Shown: positions 16,899 through 26,549 of the stretch, in pieces
Layout of the letters: every line of letters starts with the position of its first letter
Position numbering within the stretch: position 1 is the stretch's first letter
Source: Thermoplasmatales archaeon
GTDB taxonomy: Archaea > Thermoplasmatota > Penumbrarchaeia > Penumbrarchaeales > Penumbrarchaeaceae
Length of the DNA: 35,247 nucleotides
Reading direction: 5' to 3'
Assembly: GCA_030595715.1 (NCBI GenBank)
Contig: JAUVCN010000019.1
Span: 1-35,247 of the forward strand
Notes under the pieces: generated by a model
Database searches by the model: none
What the model was told of the DNA's origin: nothing
What the model saw: the letters and a program-made list of their open reading frames with translations, nothing else
Translations under genes and position numbers: made by a program

Positions 16899-19800
16899 AT
16901 GAATAGGACCCTTCCGATCGTTTCCGTTCTTGTCCTGATCGCAATAGCCATAGCTCCCCTTGTGCAGATGGGATCGGCCGAAGACCTTGAGGAAAGTCCG
17001 GATATCATCTGGACCATTGTGAATTCATATGATATCGAGCTCCAGATCATGCCCGGTGAGGAAGAAGTGATGATCATCGATCCGCAGGACGGAGTGGTCC
17101 TTTCACCACAAACCCATCTGGGTCTTCCAAGGGAATGCTTCGCGGCCCTGGAGATCGTCCCGGACTGGATCCGGGAGGACCTTCAGTTGAAATTCAGGGT
17201 GCTTCCGGGAGATCTTGCAAGGGAACTGGCGATCATCATTCTGAATGCACAGGATAACAGGACATTGGATGAGATCGCCTTCGTCGTGGCTCACCTGTCC
17301 GTCCAGACCATAAGGAACGAGTATTTCTTCCCCGAGATAATCGAACATAACGCCGAACTCGTATATGCCCATGATGAACTGGTCCCATATGCGAAGATCG
17401 TTGAGCGGGAGAACTATACCACGATAGTGTATCAGACAGAAGAAGGTGAACTCGAACTCCCCAGGGATATCTACTACTGGTACGTCGTTCACCCGGATAT
17501 CGGAGACGAACTTCCCACATACGTGGACCCGGACTACAACTACAACGAGGAAGGATCGAGGGACAGGGACGCCGGAGTCCCTCCGCCGGATGGGAAGTTC
17601 TGGAGGGATTGGTTCTTCGTGAACAACAAGACAGGTCAACCCCTATTGCCGGACCTTCTCAACGATACCGTTACCTTCATGGATGGTATCAGGACAGTGA
17701 ACCAGTGGATAAGCAGATCCATGACCTTCACATCGGATAACGAGAGGCCGAACCAACCTGTAAGGATCTACGAGAAGGGGATCGGTCGATGCGGCGAATA
17801 TCAGGACATGAGGTCGTCTGCCGGCAGGGCCGCACTTCTTCCCATCGTTCCCACCTCCAATTCAGCCGAGGACCACGTTTGGAACGAGTTCTGGCTTGGA
17901 AGATGGGTACACTGGGACGGAACATATGACAGACCCCACATCTATGAAAGCGGATGGGGGAAGACACTATCAACCGTATGGAATCAGAGAGGAGATGGTT
18001 ATACATGGGACGTTACCGACACCTACACCGAGACTAGCACCATAGAGGTCGATGTGGTTGACCTGAACGGCGACCGGGTGGATGGTGCACAGGTGGAGAT
18101 AATCACCGAGATGTTCTATGTGGAGGAATTGAAGACAACGACTAACTTCGGTACCACCGATCATACAGGGAAGCTTTCGTTCATGGTCGGGGATGAGAGG
18201 AATTACTGGGGTTCCGCAGATGGCGGAGATCTCGGGAAGGACCCATTGACCCCGAACCTAGCACCAAAGGAAATTCAGATGAACACATCCGTAGGCGAGG
18301 AATACGAGGTCACATTCAGACTTCCCCAGGCCGCTGAAAGACCATTGATACAGGAACCAATAAGTGGAGAACCCACATCCGGAGACCTCAGGGTGGAATA
18401 TGAGTTCAATGTTGACCACGAGGTGACAAGAGGAAGAAACTCTTTCACCGGTGATACGTTCGAGGACAGGCATGCGGGCGGAGATATCTCGTTCTTCTTT
18501 ACAGATGGCCAGAACAGTCAATCCTACAATCTTGGCGGGGTTTTCCAGGGTTCTGACTATATGGAACGTGTGGAGAATGGAAGCGGTGAGACCTTCATTG
18601 TTGGTGACGAGTGGCATTATCTTCATTTTTACAATAAATATTCTCAAAAGACCGTAAAGACGGTCAATGTTACAATCACTATATGGGGTATCGGTATCTC
18701 ATCATATATCGAAGATATTGAAGACACAGAGGTTGGAGACTATCTGCCTATTGACGCCTACGCATTCAGCCGAGAACCTCTCACCCAGGCAATGATGATG
18801 ATCGAGGGCCTGACAGATTGGAGCTCGATGGTCATCCGCCCAATTGATGATGGCTGGAGCTCCCTCATATGGTTAACCGAAACAAATGGTTTCGAACCTG
18901 GCACATATAACGTCTGGTCCATGGTATCAAATGAGAACTTGACCCATTACGAAAAAATCAATCTCACGTTAATAGATACAAAAGGACCTGAAGTCAAGAT
19001 CAGTGATGTACCATCCGGACCTTACAAGGAGAATGAGCTTCTTACAATTGGAGGATCCGTTTCCGATGGACATCGTGTTGATACTCTACTGTATATTATC
19101 GATGATGACAGCTCCACTGCATCCGATATGCCGATCCAGGATGATGGTAAATGGACCTTGACCCTTGAACTCGATCGTATTGGATACGGAGACCATACGA
19201 TCTCTGTCAGGGCCAAGGACCCTTCCGGGAATATTGGCTCCGATGAACTGACCATCAACATAGTGGAGGGGGAATCGCCCTATATCCGATTGGACTCTCC
19301 AAATAGCGGCCTCCTGGTAAAGAGAGGTTCCACCATCACCTTCGAGGGAAAGGCCACTGACAATATCGAGATAGAGAAGCTCGAGCTCTTTGTCGACGGA
19401 AGGTTGAAGGAGGATATGTTCGCGTCCCTTTCAAGGGATGGTACATTCTCCCATGATTGGAACACCGGTTCCACTTCCCATGGGATCCACGAAATAGAGA
19501 TAATTGCCAGGGATCCATCCGGGAACGAACACGGATCGACCATCGAGATCGAGCTTGATGGAATGGCACCCGACCTCGAGGTTTACGCGGCCGGAACCGG
19601 ACTTATAGGACCCAATATGCCCATGACCATAACGGGAGTATCAGATGATCCGAATGGCGTTTCACTCCTCGAATATTCCATAGATGGAAGGGATTGGGAG
19701 GATATCACAACGGAACTTTCCGGTGGTGATCTCGAGTTCGATCTTATCTTGGATGCCAGGATAGAGGAAGGGGATATCGAGGTCCTTGTCAGGTCCACCG

Positions 19801-20453
19801 ATTCCGTGGGCAATATTGCCGAGGTGGAACTGGACCTTTTCTTCGATCCGAACGGCCCCGATATCGATATGGAGGAACTACCTGTCCTTGTCATTCAGGG
19901 AGATGAATTCGACCTTGAGGGATATGTTGATGATCCGAGCGAACTGAAAGAGATCATCATCTCCGCCGACGGGATAGGAGAGATCGAAACCTACCTCGGG
20001 GACGACGCACAGGAGATCGATATCAGTGTATCCTCGGAGTTCATGAGGGTGGGGGATGTGGCGATAACCGTCACTGCCATGGACTCACTTGAAAACACCA
20101 ACATATGGACAGGAGCCATAAGGGTAGTTACACTTGCAACCGACACAGATGGCGACGGGATCCCTGATTGGTGGGAATTCAAATACGATCTCGATATGAA
20201 CGATCCGCTGGATGCCGATGCTGATCCGGATAATGACGGATATACCAACCTGCGGGAATATCTGGGTAATGACGGACAGGCCGGGAACAATGATGACACG
20301 GACCCGAACGACAATTTCTCTTTCCCGACCGGAGATATCGAAAGCTTCTTTGCAAAATTGGGGATGGGCCTGCTGTTGATCATGATCTTCGGAGTGCTTC
20401 TCTTTTCAGGTCTCGTGGTCATCATCCTGACAAAGGTCTTAAAGAAGGGGTAA
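16899..20453 (+). CDS. Secreted, membrane-anchored transglutaminase-like protein with Ig-like repeats
   Basis: 1184 residues. A signal peptide (1-27, cleaved after MGSA) leads to an extracellular region. A transglutaminase-like core carries an apparent triad Cys298 (GRCGEYQD), His326 (EDHVWNEFW) and Asp340 (WDGTYD), typical of archaeal and bacterial transglutaminase-core hydrolases/cross-linkers. A carboxypeptidase-regulatory/CnaB-like segment follows (about 380-470), then several Ig-like beta-sandwich repeats with recurring DPSGN and DGT motifs (about 690-1070). Near 1083 comes a calcium-binding stretch DTDGDGIPDWWE with DADADPDNDGYTN, as in thrombospondin-3/dockerin-like loops. A single C-terminal helix (about 1157-1180) and KKG tail anchor it. 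GAGGT lies a few bases before the ATG. Its work is probably at the cell surface; peptide hydrolysis versus cross-linking cannot be decided. The next gene follows after 22 nt. Confidence 0.85.
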   Translation: MNRTLPIVSVLVLIAIAIAPLVQMGSAEDLEESPDIIWTIVNSYDIELQIMPGEEEVMIIDPQDGVVLSPQTHLGLPRECFAALEIVPDWIREDLQLKFRVLPGDLARELAIIILNAQDNRTLDEIAFVVAHLSVQTIRNEYFFPEIIEHNAELVYAHDELVPYAKIVERENYTTIVYQTEEGELELPRDIYYWYVVHPDIGDELPTYVDPDYNYNEEGSRDRDAGVPPPDGKFWRDWFFVNNKTGQPLLPDLLNDTVTFMDGIRTVNQWISRSMTFTSDNERPNQPVRIYEKGIGRCGEYQDMRSSAGRAALLPIVPTSNSAEDHVWNEFWLGRWVHWDGTYDRPHIYESGWGKTLSTVWNQRGDGYTWDVTDTYTETSTIEVDVVDLNGDRVDGAQVEIITEMFYVEELKTTTNFGTTDHTGKLSFMVGDERNYWGSADGGDLGKDPLTPNLAPKEIQMNTSVGEEYEVTFRLPQAAERPLIQEPISGEPTSGDLRVEYEFNVDHEVTRGRNSFTGDTFEDRHAGGDISFFFTDGQNSQSYNLGGVFQGSDYMERVENGSGETFIVGDEWHYLHFYNKYSQKTVKTVNVTITIWGIGISSYIEDIEDTEVGDYLPIDAYAFSREPLTQAMMMIEGLTDWSSMVIRPIDDGWSSLIWLTETNGFEPGTYNVWSMVSNENLTHYEKINLTLIDTKGPEVKISDVPSGPYKENELLTIGGSVSDGHRVDTLLYIIDDDSSTASDMPIQDDGKWTLTLELDRIGYGDHTISVRAKDPSGNIGSDELTINIVEGESPYIRLDSPNSGLLVKRGSTITFEGKATDNIEIEKLELFVDGRLKEDMFASLSRDGTFSHDWNTGSTSHGIHEIEIIARDPSGNEHGSTIEIELDGMAPDLEVYAAGTGLIGPNMPMTITGVSDDPNGVSLLEYSIDGRDWEDITTELSGGDLEFDLILDARIEEGDIEVLVRSTDSVGNIAEVELDLFFDPNGPDIDMEELPVLVIQGDEFDLEGYVDDPSELKEIIISADGIGEIETYLGDDAQEIDISVSSEFMRVGDVAITVTAMDSLENTNIWTGAIRVVTLATDTDGDGIPDWWEFKYDLDMNDPLDADADPDNDGYTNLREYLGNDGQAGNNDDTDPNDNFSFPTGDIESFFAKLGMGLLLIMIFGVLLFSGLVVIILTKVLKKG

Positions 20454-20475
20454 CGGATACAGGTCCGGCAACGAA

Positions 20476-21669
20476 ATGAGATATCTGAATTTCAGAGCGA
20501 TCGCCCTTTTAATGGCCCTTTCGTTTTCCATTCTTCTTATTTCATATGATGCGGAAGGATACGAGGACGGCCTGAATTCCCCTGTTGTCGAAAAGATCGA
20601 TGAGGGATGCTCATATGTTTCCTTTTCATGGTCCCTTCCGAATGGGACGGACGTATCGAACCTCTCGGGTTACAGAATATACAGAGGTTCAAAGGTTGAG
20701 AACCTGTCCGCCATTGATCTGCTGGCCCCCTCTCGAACGTGGTACAACGACACAGATGTCGTGAACGGGAACATATTGGACTATGTGGTGGCAGCTCTGT
20801 ATGGGGAGGACCTTGTCGAGAGAAGGTCCGAACAGTTCAGGGCCGTTCCCGGTGGACCCCCGGGTGCTCCGGTATTGAGATCATTGATCGACATGAGGGG
20901 AGGGGTCAGATTGGAATGGGGGTTCAATTCGATCGATGGGGGATTCTCCGAGGAGAGGTCAATAGTTCAGAGAGCGTCCGGAAATGGTTCGTTCGAATTC
21001 ATTGGAACCGTTCCAGGTCCTGATCTGGATTTTATCGACCGCTCGGCCCTCCAGTATGAACTCTACAGATACAGGATCATCGTGACGAACGAAAGAGGAC
21101 CTTCACCCCCCAGCAATGAGCTGTCCATCGATCTTGTGGAATACCTGACCGTTCCGACAGAACCTCTTAACCTCACACTTGTGAACGATACGGGATATAT
21201 TCAGCTTTCCTGGGATCCTCCACTGGATGATGGGGGCAGACCCGTGCTCAAATATATCCTGAAGCGGTCGGAAGAAGGCGGACCTTTTGAAGTGATCTAC
21301 GTGACATCAGGAGATGATGAGCGAGCAATCGATGTCAATCTGACCTCGGGTGTGAGCTATGCCTACATGGTAATTGCAACAAATGAGATCGGAGAATCTG
21401 ATCCAAGTCAACCATTGATAGTTCGATACACCTATTCACAACCTCATGGAACAGACATGGGAAATGTTACCGACGACACGAACGACGGGGTTGAAAACGG
21501 GTTCGCAACGAGGAATGCGATAATTGCCGGAGGTATAATCGGTGGGTTCCTTATCATGATAGCGATCCTTGTCTATTTGAAAATGACAGGGGATGTCGAC
21601 TCGGAAGAAATGATCTATGAGGTCCCTCGGATCCTTGTCGATGAAACTCCGATACGGGAAGATCCTTAA
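20476..21669 (+). CDS. Secreted fibronectin type III repeat protein, C-terminally anchored
   Basis: 397 residues: signal peptide (1-26), about three fibronectin-III domains (about 30-125, 130-220, 228-320) recognisable from SNLSGYRIYRG, YRYRIIVTNERGPSPPSNE and YAYMVIATNEIGESDPS, an acidic Asp/Thr/Asn-rich stalk, one transmembrane helix (about 350-372) and an acidic cytoplasmic tail of about 25 residues. It has no catalytic motif, so adhesion, surface scaffold or carbohydrate/protein binding is likely. It lies 22 nt after the transglutaminase-like gene with the same topology, so co-transcription is probable. Confidence 0.85.
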   Translation: MRYLNFRAIALLMALSFSILLISYDAEGYEDGLNSPVVEKIDEGCSYVSFSWSLPNGTDVSNLSGYRIYRGSKVENLSAIDLLAPSRTWYNDTDVVNGNILDYVVAALYGEDLVERRSEQFRAVPGGPPGAPVLRSLIDMRGGVRLEWGFNSIDGGFSEERSIVQRASGNGSFEFIGTVPGPDLDFIDRSALQYELYRYRIIVTNERGPSPPSNELSIDLVEYLTVPTEPLNLTLVNDTGYIQLSWDPPLDDGGRPVLKYILKRSEEGGPFEVIYVTSGDDERAIDVNLTSGVSYAYMVIATNEIGESDPSQPLIVRYTYSQPHGTDMGNVTDDTNDGVENGFATRNAIIAGGIIGGFLIMIAILVYLKMTGDVDSEEMIYEVPRILVDETPIREDP

Positions 21670-21718
21670 CTATCCATAATAATGGATTAGTAAGTGCATC
21701 TCAATTGCAATGTATTTT

Positions 21719-21736
21719 ATGCTAACGGGTTAGCAT
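21719..21736. promoter_or_regulatory. 18-bp perfect inverted repeat, candidate operator
   Basis: ATGCTAACGGGTTAGCAT consists of two perfect 8-bp arms around a GG centre, 49 nt after the fibronectin gene stop and 117 nt before the permease ATG. A 2-nt loop is too tight for a stable hairpin and no U-tract follows, so a site for a dimeric DNA-binding protein is more likely than a terminator. Confidence 0.45.
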
Positions 21737-21820
21737 TAGCGACAGACCATAATATCACCAACATCTCCTGTGATGTGAATGAGCAATATCCAATTTGAGA
21801 AATGCCCCGGACACTCATAA

Positions 21821-21833
21821 TGATTAAATAATT
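21821..21833 (+). promoter_or_regulatory. Candidate TATA box of the permease gene
   Basis: TGATTAAATAATT is centred about 25 nt before the ATG at 21853. With archaeal spacing, transcription would begin at or next to the ATG, and there is no Shine-Dalgarno in the short interval. This fits a leaderless mRNA. Confidence 0.4.
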
Positions 21834-21852
21834 TGCACATGATTGAAAAGCA

Positions 21853-24800
21853 ATGGAAACCGTTCCGGGATGGCTCGCTCTTTCCGCATTAATGTCCCTG
21901 GCACTGATAGGTATCCTTCTCATTCTCCCACTTTTCGATAGAAGGAACAGAGCGATGTTCATGATGGGGATCAGATATTCCCTTAGCCGAAGGAATGAAT
22001 CGATCGGAAAGATACTTCCCATCACCCTTCTGGTCGCTATCATCCTTTCATCCCTTTCCGTGGGTGACGGTCTTTTCGAGATGGTGGCATCCAATACGGA
22101 TAAGAACCTTTCTGGAGTCGATGTGGTCCTCGAAGCTCCGGGTTTCGTCCCAATGGATATCCTTCCGGATGACGGAAGATGGACCCATGCCCCGATCATA
22201 ATGATAGATGGTGTTTCAAGGAGGGTGAATGGTCCTTCAAGCGGGGTTACCGTGATCGGTTTCGACGATCGGTTCCTGGACATGGGAGAATTGATCTCTA
22301 TCGACAGTTCCGATATCATTTCCATACCGGGACCTTATGATATTTTCATGAACCGGAAGGCCGCAGATGGCATCGGCTCAGCGGTCGGTGATCCTGTATT
22401 GATCACACTCGACCGTCATTCCAAGACGGATGATATCCTCCTTTCATCGGGTGGGAATGAGAGAACTGTTCTCAACATGACCCTCGAGATAATAGTGAAG
22501 AACAATGGACTCGGAAGATACAGGGAGGATTCCCTTGACAAGATCGAACCCATGATATTCATGTCCCTTACCAGATTGCAGGAGAGGTTCGGTGTCGGAT
22601 CGAATGTCAACAGATTCCTCATCGATACCGATGAAGATACGGGTTCGATCGTCCGGAGTATCGAGGAAGGACTTGAATTCTCCGATATCGGGATCACGGT
22701 CGTTGATGCCAGAAATGCTGGTGGGACCTTCATCAGGTCGGATGAGTTCTTCTTCGGTCAGGAGAGGATGGACCCTGGAATGACAGGCGATCCTTCCCTA
22801 TCCTATTTCGTCGATGATATCTCGACAGATGAGGGATCGATCGGTTATTCCGTTGTGTCCGGTCTGGAAACGGCATTCCCCGAATATGGAAGATCGCTCC
22901 GACCAGGGGAGATGATAATAAACAACTGGACAGCAAAGGAGCTTGATCTGAAAGTTGGAGACAACGTCAGGTTGGGCTACCGGACACTTACCGGTTACGG
23001 AGTTCTGGAAGAGGGGAATAGAGAGTTCGATATTGTCAGGATCGTCCCCATTTCGGGGTTCTATGCAGAAAGAGAGCTTATCCCCCCTATCCAGGGAGTG
23101 ACGTCAGAGCTTTCCTGTTCCGACTGGGACCCTTCCTTCGAAGTGGATATAGATTCACTGGAAGATCGGGACCTCGATTACTGGGAGATGTACACCACAA
23201 CTCCCAAGGCATTCATCTCACTCGAAGAGGCCAGAGAGATATGGTCTACCCCCTGGGGGAATACCACGGCGATCCACTTCCCACAAGGAAGCCCGATCTC
23301 TCCTGATGATATCGAAGATGGTCTCTTGCTATCGTCCGTTGATATCACACTGATCCCGGTCAGGGATAACGCACTCGGCTCATCAAGGGCCGTCGCTATA
23401 TTCCCCGGTATGTTCCTGACGTTCGGTATGGCCGTCATCTTCTCCTCCGGATTGGTCCTGTTCGCTGTTCTCGGAGAGATGACGGGCCGAAGGACCAAGG
23501 ACTGGGGGACATTGAGATCGATCGGTGTCGGTCGTGGAAGGATCTTCCTGTTCGGCATATACGAGAATGTCAGATCGATCCTGATGGGGTCCCTGCTGGG
23601 AGTATTTCTGGGATACATGATCTCCTTTGCGATAGGAAGAGCACTTGAAGGTGTCTGGTCGGAAACGGTGGAAGGTTCATCCGTTCCACTTTTGATCTCC
23701 CCATCTTCCGTCTACGTTTCTTTCGCTTCGGGTATCATCCTGTCCCTATTCATCGTGGTCTTTGTCGTCTTCAAGGCTGTCAGGAAGGTCCCGGCAGTCA
23801 ATTCCAGAGGCGAAGGTTCTGAAATTGTACCCGGCAACGGAAGGATATTCATGATCGCGGGGGTCGGTTCCATCATCCTGATGTCCATACTTCTCTGGGC
23901 CCTGAGCATCAATGGGGTGGAGGGAACGTTCGGCCTTGCAGGGCCCTTCGTCCTGGGCTCTCTCGTATATACGATCGGTATCGTCTGGATCATTCTGTCC
24001 TTGACAGGCAAGGTATATCACGGGTCCGACAGGTCATTGATGGTCACGGCAAACCTTTCAAGGAGGCCGGGTCAGACAAGGACTGGAATGATCTTCCTCG
24101 CATGTGTGCTGGCCCTTGCCCTTTCTCTCTCCGGCATCGGAGCGATCCTTCAGGGGAACCTTTCGAACGAGATGGAAAATTACGGTGGAGGATATGACCT
24201 TGTCATGGAGACATATTCCGGGATCGAGGGAACCTCCATTCTACCGGAAGTCAAGGGGAATGATATCGTCCCTATCCTCACCTACGGAAAGGAGGGAGGA
24301 AAATGCTCCAACATAAATGCCGTATATCCTCCGAGGTTGGTAGGATTGCCGGATGTTATCATGGATGGTTTCAACACAAAGGATGATGATACGGTAAGGA
24401 ATTTTCAGGACCTTGGATCGAAAGAAGATGATAGGATACCGATCATGGTCGATGAGAATACGTTGAAATGGATCTATTTCGGCGATGTGGGAACGGTGTT
24501 CGAGATCGAACCCAATCCCGGGACCGTCGTGGAACTCGTTGTCATTGCCATCCTGCAGCCATCCATACTGGCAGGGACATTCGTGATGAGCGAAGGGTTC
24601 CTGAAAGAGATATATCCCTCACCATCCTCCTATGATCTGTTCCTGATAAGAGGAGATACATCGGATCGGAATATCCAACTGATCAGGGAACATTTCGATG
24701 AACTTGGTCCCGAGGTTAGAAAGGTAAAGGACCTTGCAAAAGAGAACATGGAGTTCGAACTCTCGTACCTCGGTCTGTTCAGGGATTTCCTGATGTTCGG

Positions 24801-25158
24801 TGCGCTCACATCCATGGCAGCACTCGTTGTGTTCAATCATTCAAGGGCTGTCAGGTTCAAAAATGAGATGGTCATCCACCGCGCCATAGGTGTGACGAAG
24901 GGCAGAGCGAGATCCTATATCCTTTTCGAGAACCTTATGGTACTTGGTCTGTCATTGATCGCGTCCATGATCGGCGCTGTTATCACGATCGCTTTCAGCT
25001 GGAAACTGTTCGGTGACGATATTGACATCCTGGACCTATCATCGGGGATATTGCCCATCCTTTTCATCCTGGCCTTTATCTCGGTCGTTTCATCCATGGC
25101 ATCCGCATACTGGTCGGTAAAGGGATATGATCGACAGGTTCCAAGATATGATGCTTAA
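21853..25158 (+). CDS. Large FtsX/MacB-type ABC transporter permease
   Basis: 1101 residues with two FtsX-like cores. Helices near 8-28 and 50-70 precede a large extracytoplasmic domain (about 75-510, MacB periplasmic-core-like), then helices around 515-545, 565-595, 620-645, 660-680, 695-720 and 742-765, a second extracytoplasmic domain (about 770-960) and three final helices (about 965-990, 1015-1045, 1060-1085). The motif for coupling with an ATPase, RSIGVGRGRIF after helix 3 and RAIGVTKGRARS in the second half, is duplicated as in LolC/MacB relatives. Such permeases move lipoproteins, lipids or peptides, or transmit force to surface enzymes. No ABC ATPase gene is in the window, so its motor must be encoded elsewhere. 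The start was chosen as the ATG 25 nt after a TATA-like run. Confidence 0.85.
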   Translation: METVPGWLALSALMSLALIGILLILPLFDRRNRAMFMMGIRYSLSRRNESIGKILPITLLVAIILSSLSVGDGLFEMVASNTDKNLSGVDVVLEAPGFVPMDILPDDGRWTHAPIIMIDGVSRRVNGPSSGVTVIGFDDRFLDMGELISIDSSDIISIPGPYDIFMNRKAADGIGSAVGDPVLITLDRHSKTDDILLSSGGNERTVLNMTLEIIVKNNGLGRYREDSLDKIEPMIFMSLTRLQERFGVGSNVNRFLIDTDEDTGSIVRSIEEGLEFSDIGITVVDARNAGGTFIRSDEFFFGQERMDPGMTGDPSLSYFVDDISTDEGSIGYSVVSGLETAFPEYGRSLRPGEMIINNWTAKELDLKVGDNVRLGYRTLTGYGVLEEGNREFDIVRIVPISGFYAERELIPPIQGVTSELSCSDWDPSFEVDIDSLEDRDLDYWEMYTTTPKAFISLEEAREIWSTPWGNTTAIHFPQGSPISPDDIEDGLLLSSVDITLIPVRDNALGSSRAVAIFPGMFLTFGMAVIFSSGLVLFAVLGEMTGRRTKDWGTLRSIGVGRGRIFLFGIYENVRSILMGSLLGVFLGYMISFAIGRALEGVWSETVEGSSVPLLISPSSVYVSFASGIILSLFIVVFVVFKAVRKVPAVNSRGEGSEIVPGNGRIFMIAGVGSIILMSILLWALSINGVEGTFGLAGPFVLGSLVYTIGIVWIILSLTGKVYHGSDRSLMVTANLSRRPGQTRTGMIFLACVLALALSLSGIGAILQGNLSNEMENYGGGYDLVMETYSGIEGTSILPEVKGNDIVPILTYGKEGGKCSNINAVYPPRLVGLPDVIMDGFNTKDDDTVRNFQDLGSKEDDRIPIMVDENTLKWIYFGDVGTVFEIEPNPGTVVELVVIAILQPSILAGTFVMSEGFLKEIYPSPSSYDLFLIRGDTSDRNIQLIREHFDELGPEVRKVKDLAKENMEFELSYLGLFRDFLMFGALTSMAALVVFNHSRAVRFKNEMVIHRAIGVTKGRARSYILFENLMVLGLSLIASMIGAVITIAFSWKLFGDDIDILDLSSGILPILFILAFISVVSSMASAYWSVKGYDRQVPRYDA

Positions 25159-25199
25159 GAGAGGGAAGGTTTCATATCCCCCTATCCGGATTCCATTTC

Positions 25200-26465
25200 A
25201 TGAAGGGTGTAAGGGCCCGTTATCCGGCGATCATCATCCTGTTGATCCTGATATCAGTACCGGTCAGCGGAGGCTGGACATCTTTCAGAGCTGATGACAG
25301 GAATTCCGGAACATCGGACCTCTACATCGATGACCTATCATCTTTGGAGGTCAGATGGGAGTACCGGGGAGATTCGGCGATCCAGATGGCGATCGTCGGG
25401 AATGAGGACAGAGTTATTTTCAATACCATGAACGGGTCCATCTATATCCTGGATACGGACACAGGTGCTTTCGTGTACAAGAGACAGGTCTCAGGACCTT
25501 TGTACAATTCTCCACTGATCGATGGAGATCGGTTCATCGTCGCCACGGGGTCCGGGGAGGTCATCTCATATCTGTTGGAGAACGGAGTGAAGTTGTGGAA
25601 TGTCACCCTCGGCGATGGAGGTCAGATAAGATCATCCCCCAAGATCATGGATGGATCCGTTCTCGTCTCCTCCTATGACTCGAACGTATACTCCTTAAAC
25701 GCGGAGAATGGAGAGATCGAATGGACCTTTACCGGATGCGGAGGCCAGATCCATACTACCGTGACATTCTATCAGGGTAATGATCTGGACCTTGTGATCT
25801 TCGGGTCCTGTGATGGGAACCTGTATGCTATCGACCGGACCTCCGGTGCACTTGTCTGGAACTTCACGGCGGAATACATTCCATCCTCACCTGTGGTAGT
25901 TGATGATCTGGTCTATTTCGGGTCATTCGACGGATCGATCACCTGCCTTGATGTGGTGAACGGTCTATCGAAATGGTCCACACCGCTATCGTCCTCTATC
26001 TACTCATCAGCCTCTGTTGACGGGGAGGTTCTCTGTGTCGGGACCGATGAAGGCAAGTTCTATCTACTGGACAGTTTGAACGGGGATATCATCTGGGAAA
26101 TGAGGATCTCGGAGGGATCGATCGAAACTTCACCTGTTCTTATGAAAGAACATGTCCTGGTAACCTCCGGTGACGGTCTGCAGATATTGTCCCGGAAGAA
26201 TGGATCGATCGTCAGGGGTTTCGAACATGGGGATTCATCTGATAGTTCTCCATCTGTGATCGATGGTCTGATATTCTCTGGCGACAGCAATGGTTATGTC
26301 AGGGCCGTTGGGATCGATGAAAAGGAAACGATCGAACCTCTGGACATCGGCATCGAGGACGATCCTGGCAGGGACCTTCTGACCTTGATCATAGGTTCCT
26401 TCCTGATCATCGGGATCGGTATCATCCTCTACATAGGATACCTGAAGATCAGGAGATCGGAATGA
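25200..26465 (+). CDS. Membrane-anchored PQQ-like beta-propeller protein 1
   Basis: 421 residues: signal peptide (about 1-24), a propeller of seven or eight blades with repeats such as GNLYAIDRTSGALVWNF, SNVYSLNAENGEIEWTF and GSITCLDVVNGLSKW, a C-terminal transmembrane helix (about 395-416) and a basic tail (KIRRSE). The repeats belong to the PQQ-binding-like/BamB group, but the residues that bind PQQ in alcohol dehydrogenases are not evident, so a scaffold or binding role is more likely than quinoprotein catalysis. It begins 41 nt after the permease and precedes a second protein of the same kind. Confidence 0.85.
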   Translation: MKGVRARYPAIIILLILISVPVSGGWTSFRADDRNSGTSDLYIDDLSSLEVRWEYRGDSAIQMAIVGNEDRVIFNTMNGSIYILDTDTGAFVYKRQVSGPLYNSPLIDGDRFIVATGSGEVISYLLENGVKLWNVTLGDGGQIRSSPKIMDGSVLVSSYDSNVYSLNAENGEIEWTFTGCGGQIHTTVTFYQGNDLDLVIFGSCDGNLYAIDRTSGALVWNFTAEYIPSSPVVVDDLVYFGSFDGSITCLDVVNGLSKWSTPLSSSIYSSASVDGEVLCVGTDEGKFYLLDSLNGDIIWEMRISEGSIETSPVLMKEHVLVTSGDGLQILSRKNGSIVRGFEHGDSSDSSPSVIDGLIFSGDSNGYVRAVGIDEKETIEPLDIGIEDDPGRDLLTLIIGSFLIIGIGIILYIGYLKIRRSE

Positions 26466-26472
26466 GATATTC

Positions 26473-26484
26473 GGGGTTGCCCCC
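26473..26484 (+). terminator. Small GC hairpin after the first propeller gene
   Basis: GGGG TTG CCCC forms a 4-bp stem with a 3-nt loop five bases after the stop codon region. It has no U-tract and lies just before a new TATA-like run, so it may be a weak terminator or only incidental. Confidence 0.25.
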
Positions 26485-26497
26485 ATAATATTTATCT
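26485..26497 (+). promoter_or_regulatory. Candidate TATA box of the propeller-reductase operon
   Basis: An ATAATATTTATCT run about 55-60 nt before the ATG at 26550 predicts initiation near 26517-26522 and a leader of about 30 nt carrying the GGGGGA site. It would drive the chain of coupled genes to 34625. Confidence 0.4.
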
Positions 26498-26538
26498 AGT
26501 TTGTTTATGGATTTACTTTCGTATTGTGTTTGGTACCT

Positions 26539-26544
26539 GGGGGA
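26539..26544 (+). promoter_or_regulatory. Shine-Dalgarno that sets the start of propeller protein 2
   Basis: GGGGGA five bases before the ATG at 26550. It favours this start over an in-frame GTG at 26526, whose extra residues would spoil the signal peptide. Confidence 0.6.
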
Positions 26545-26549
26545 AACCG

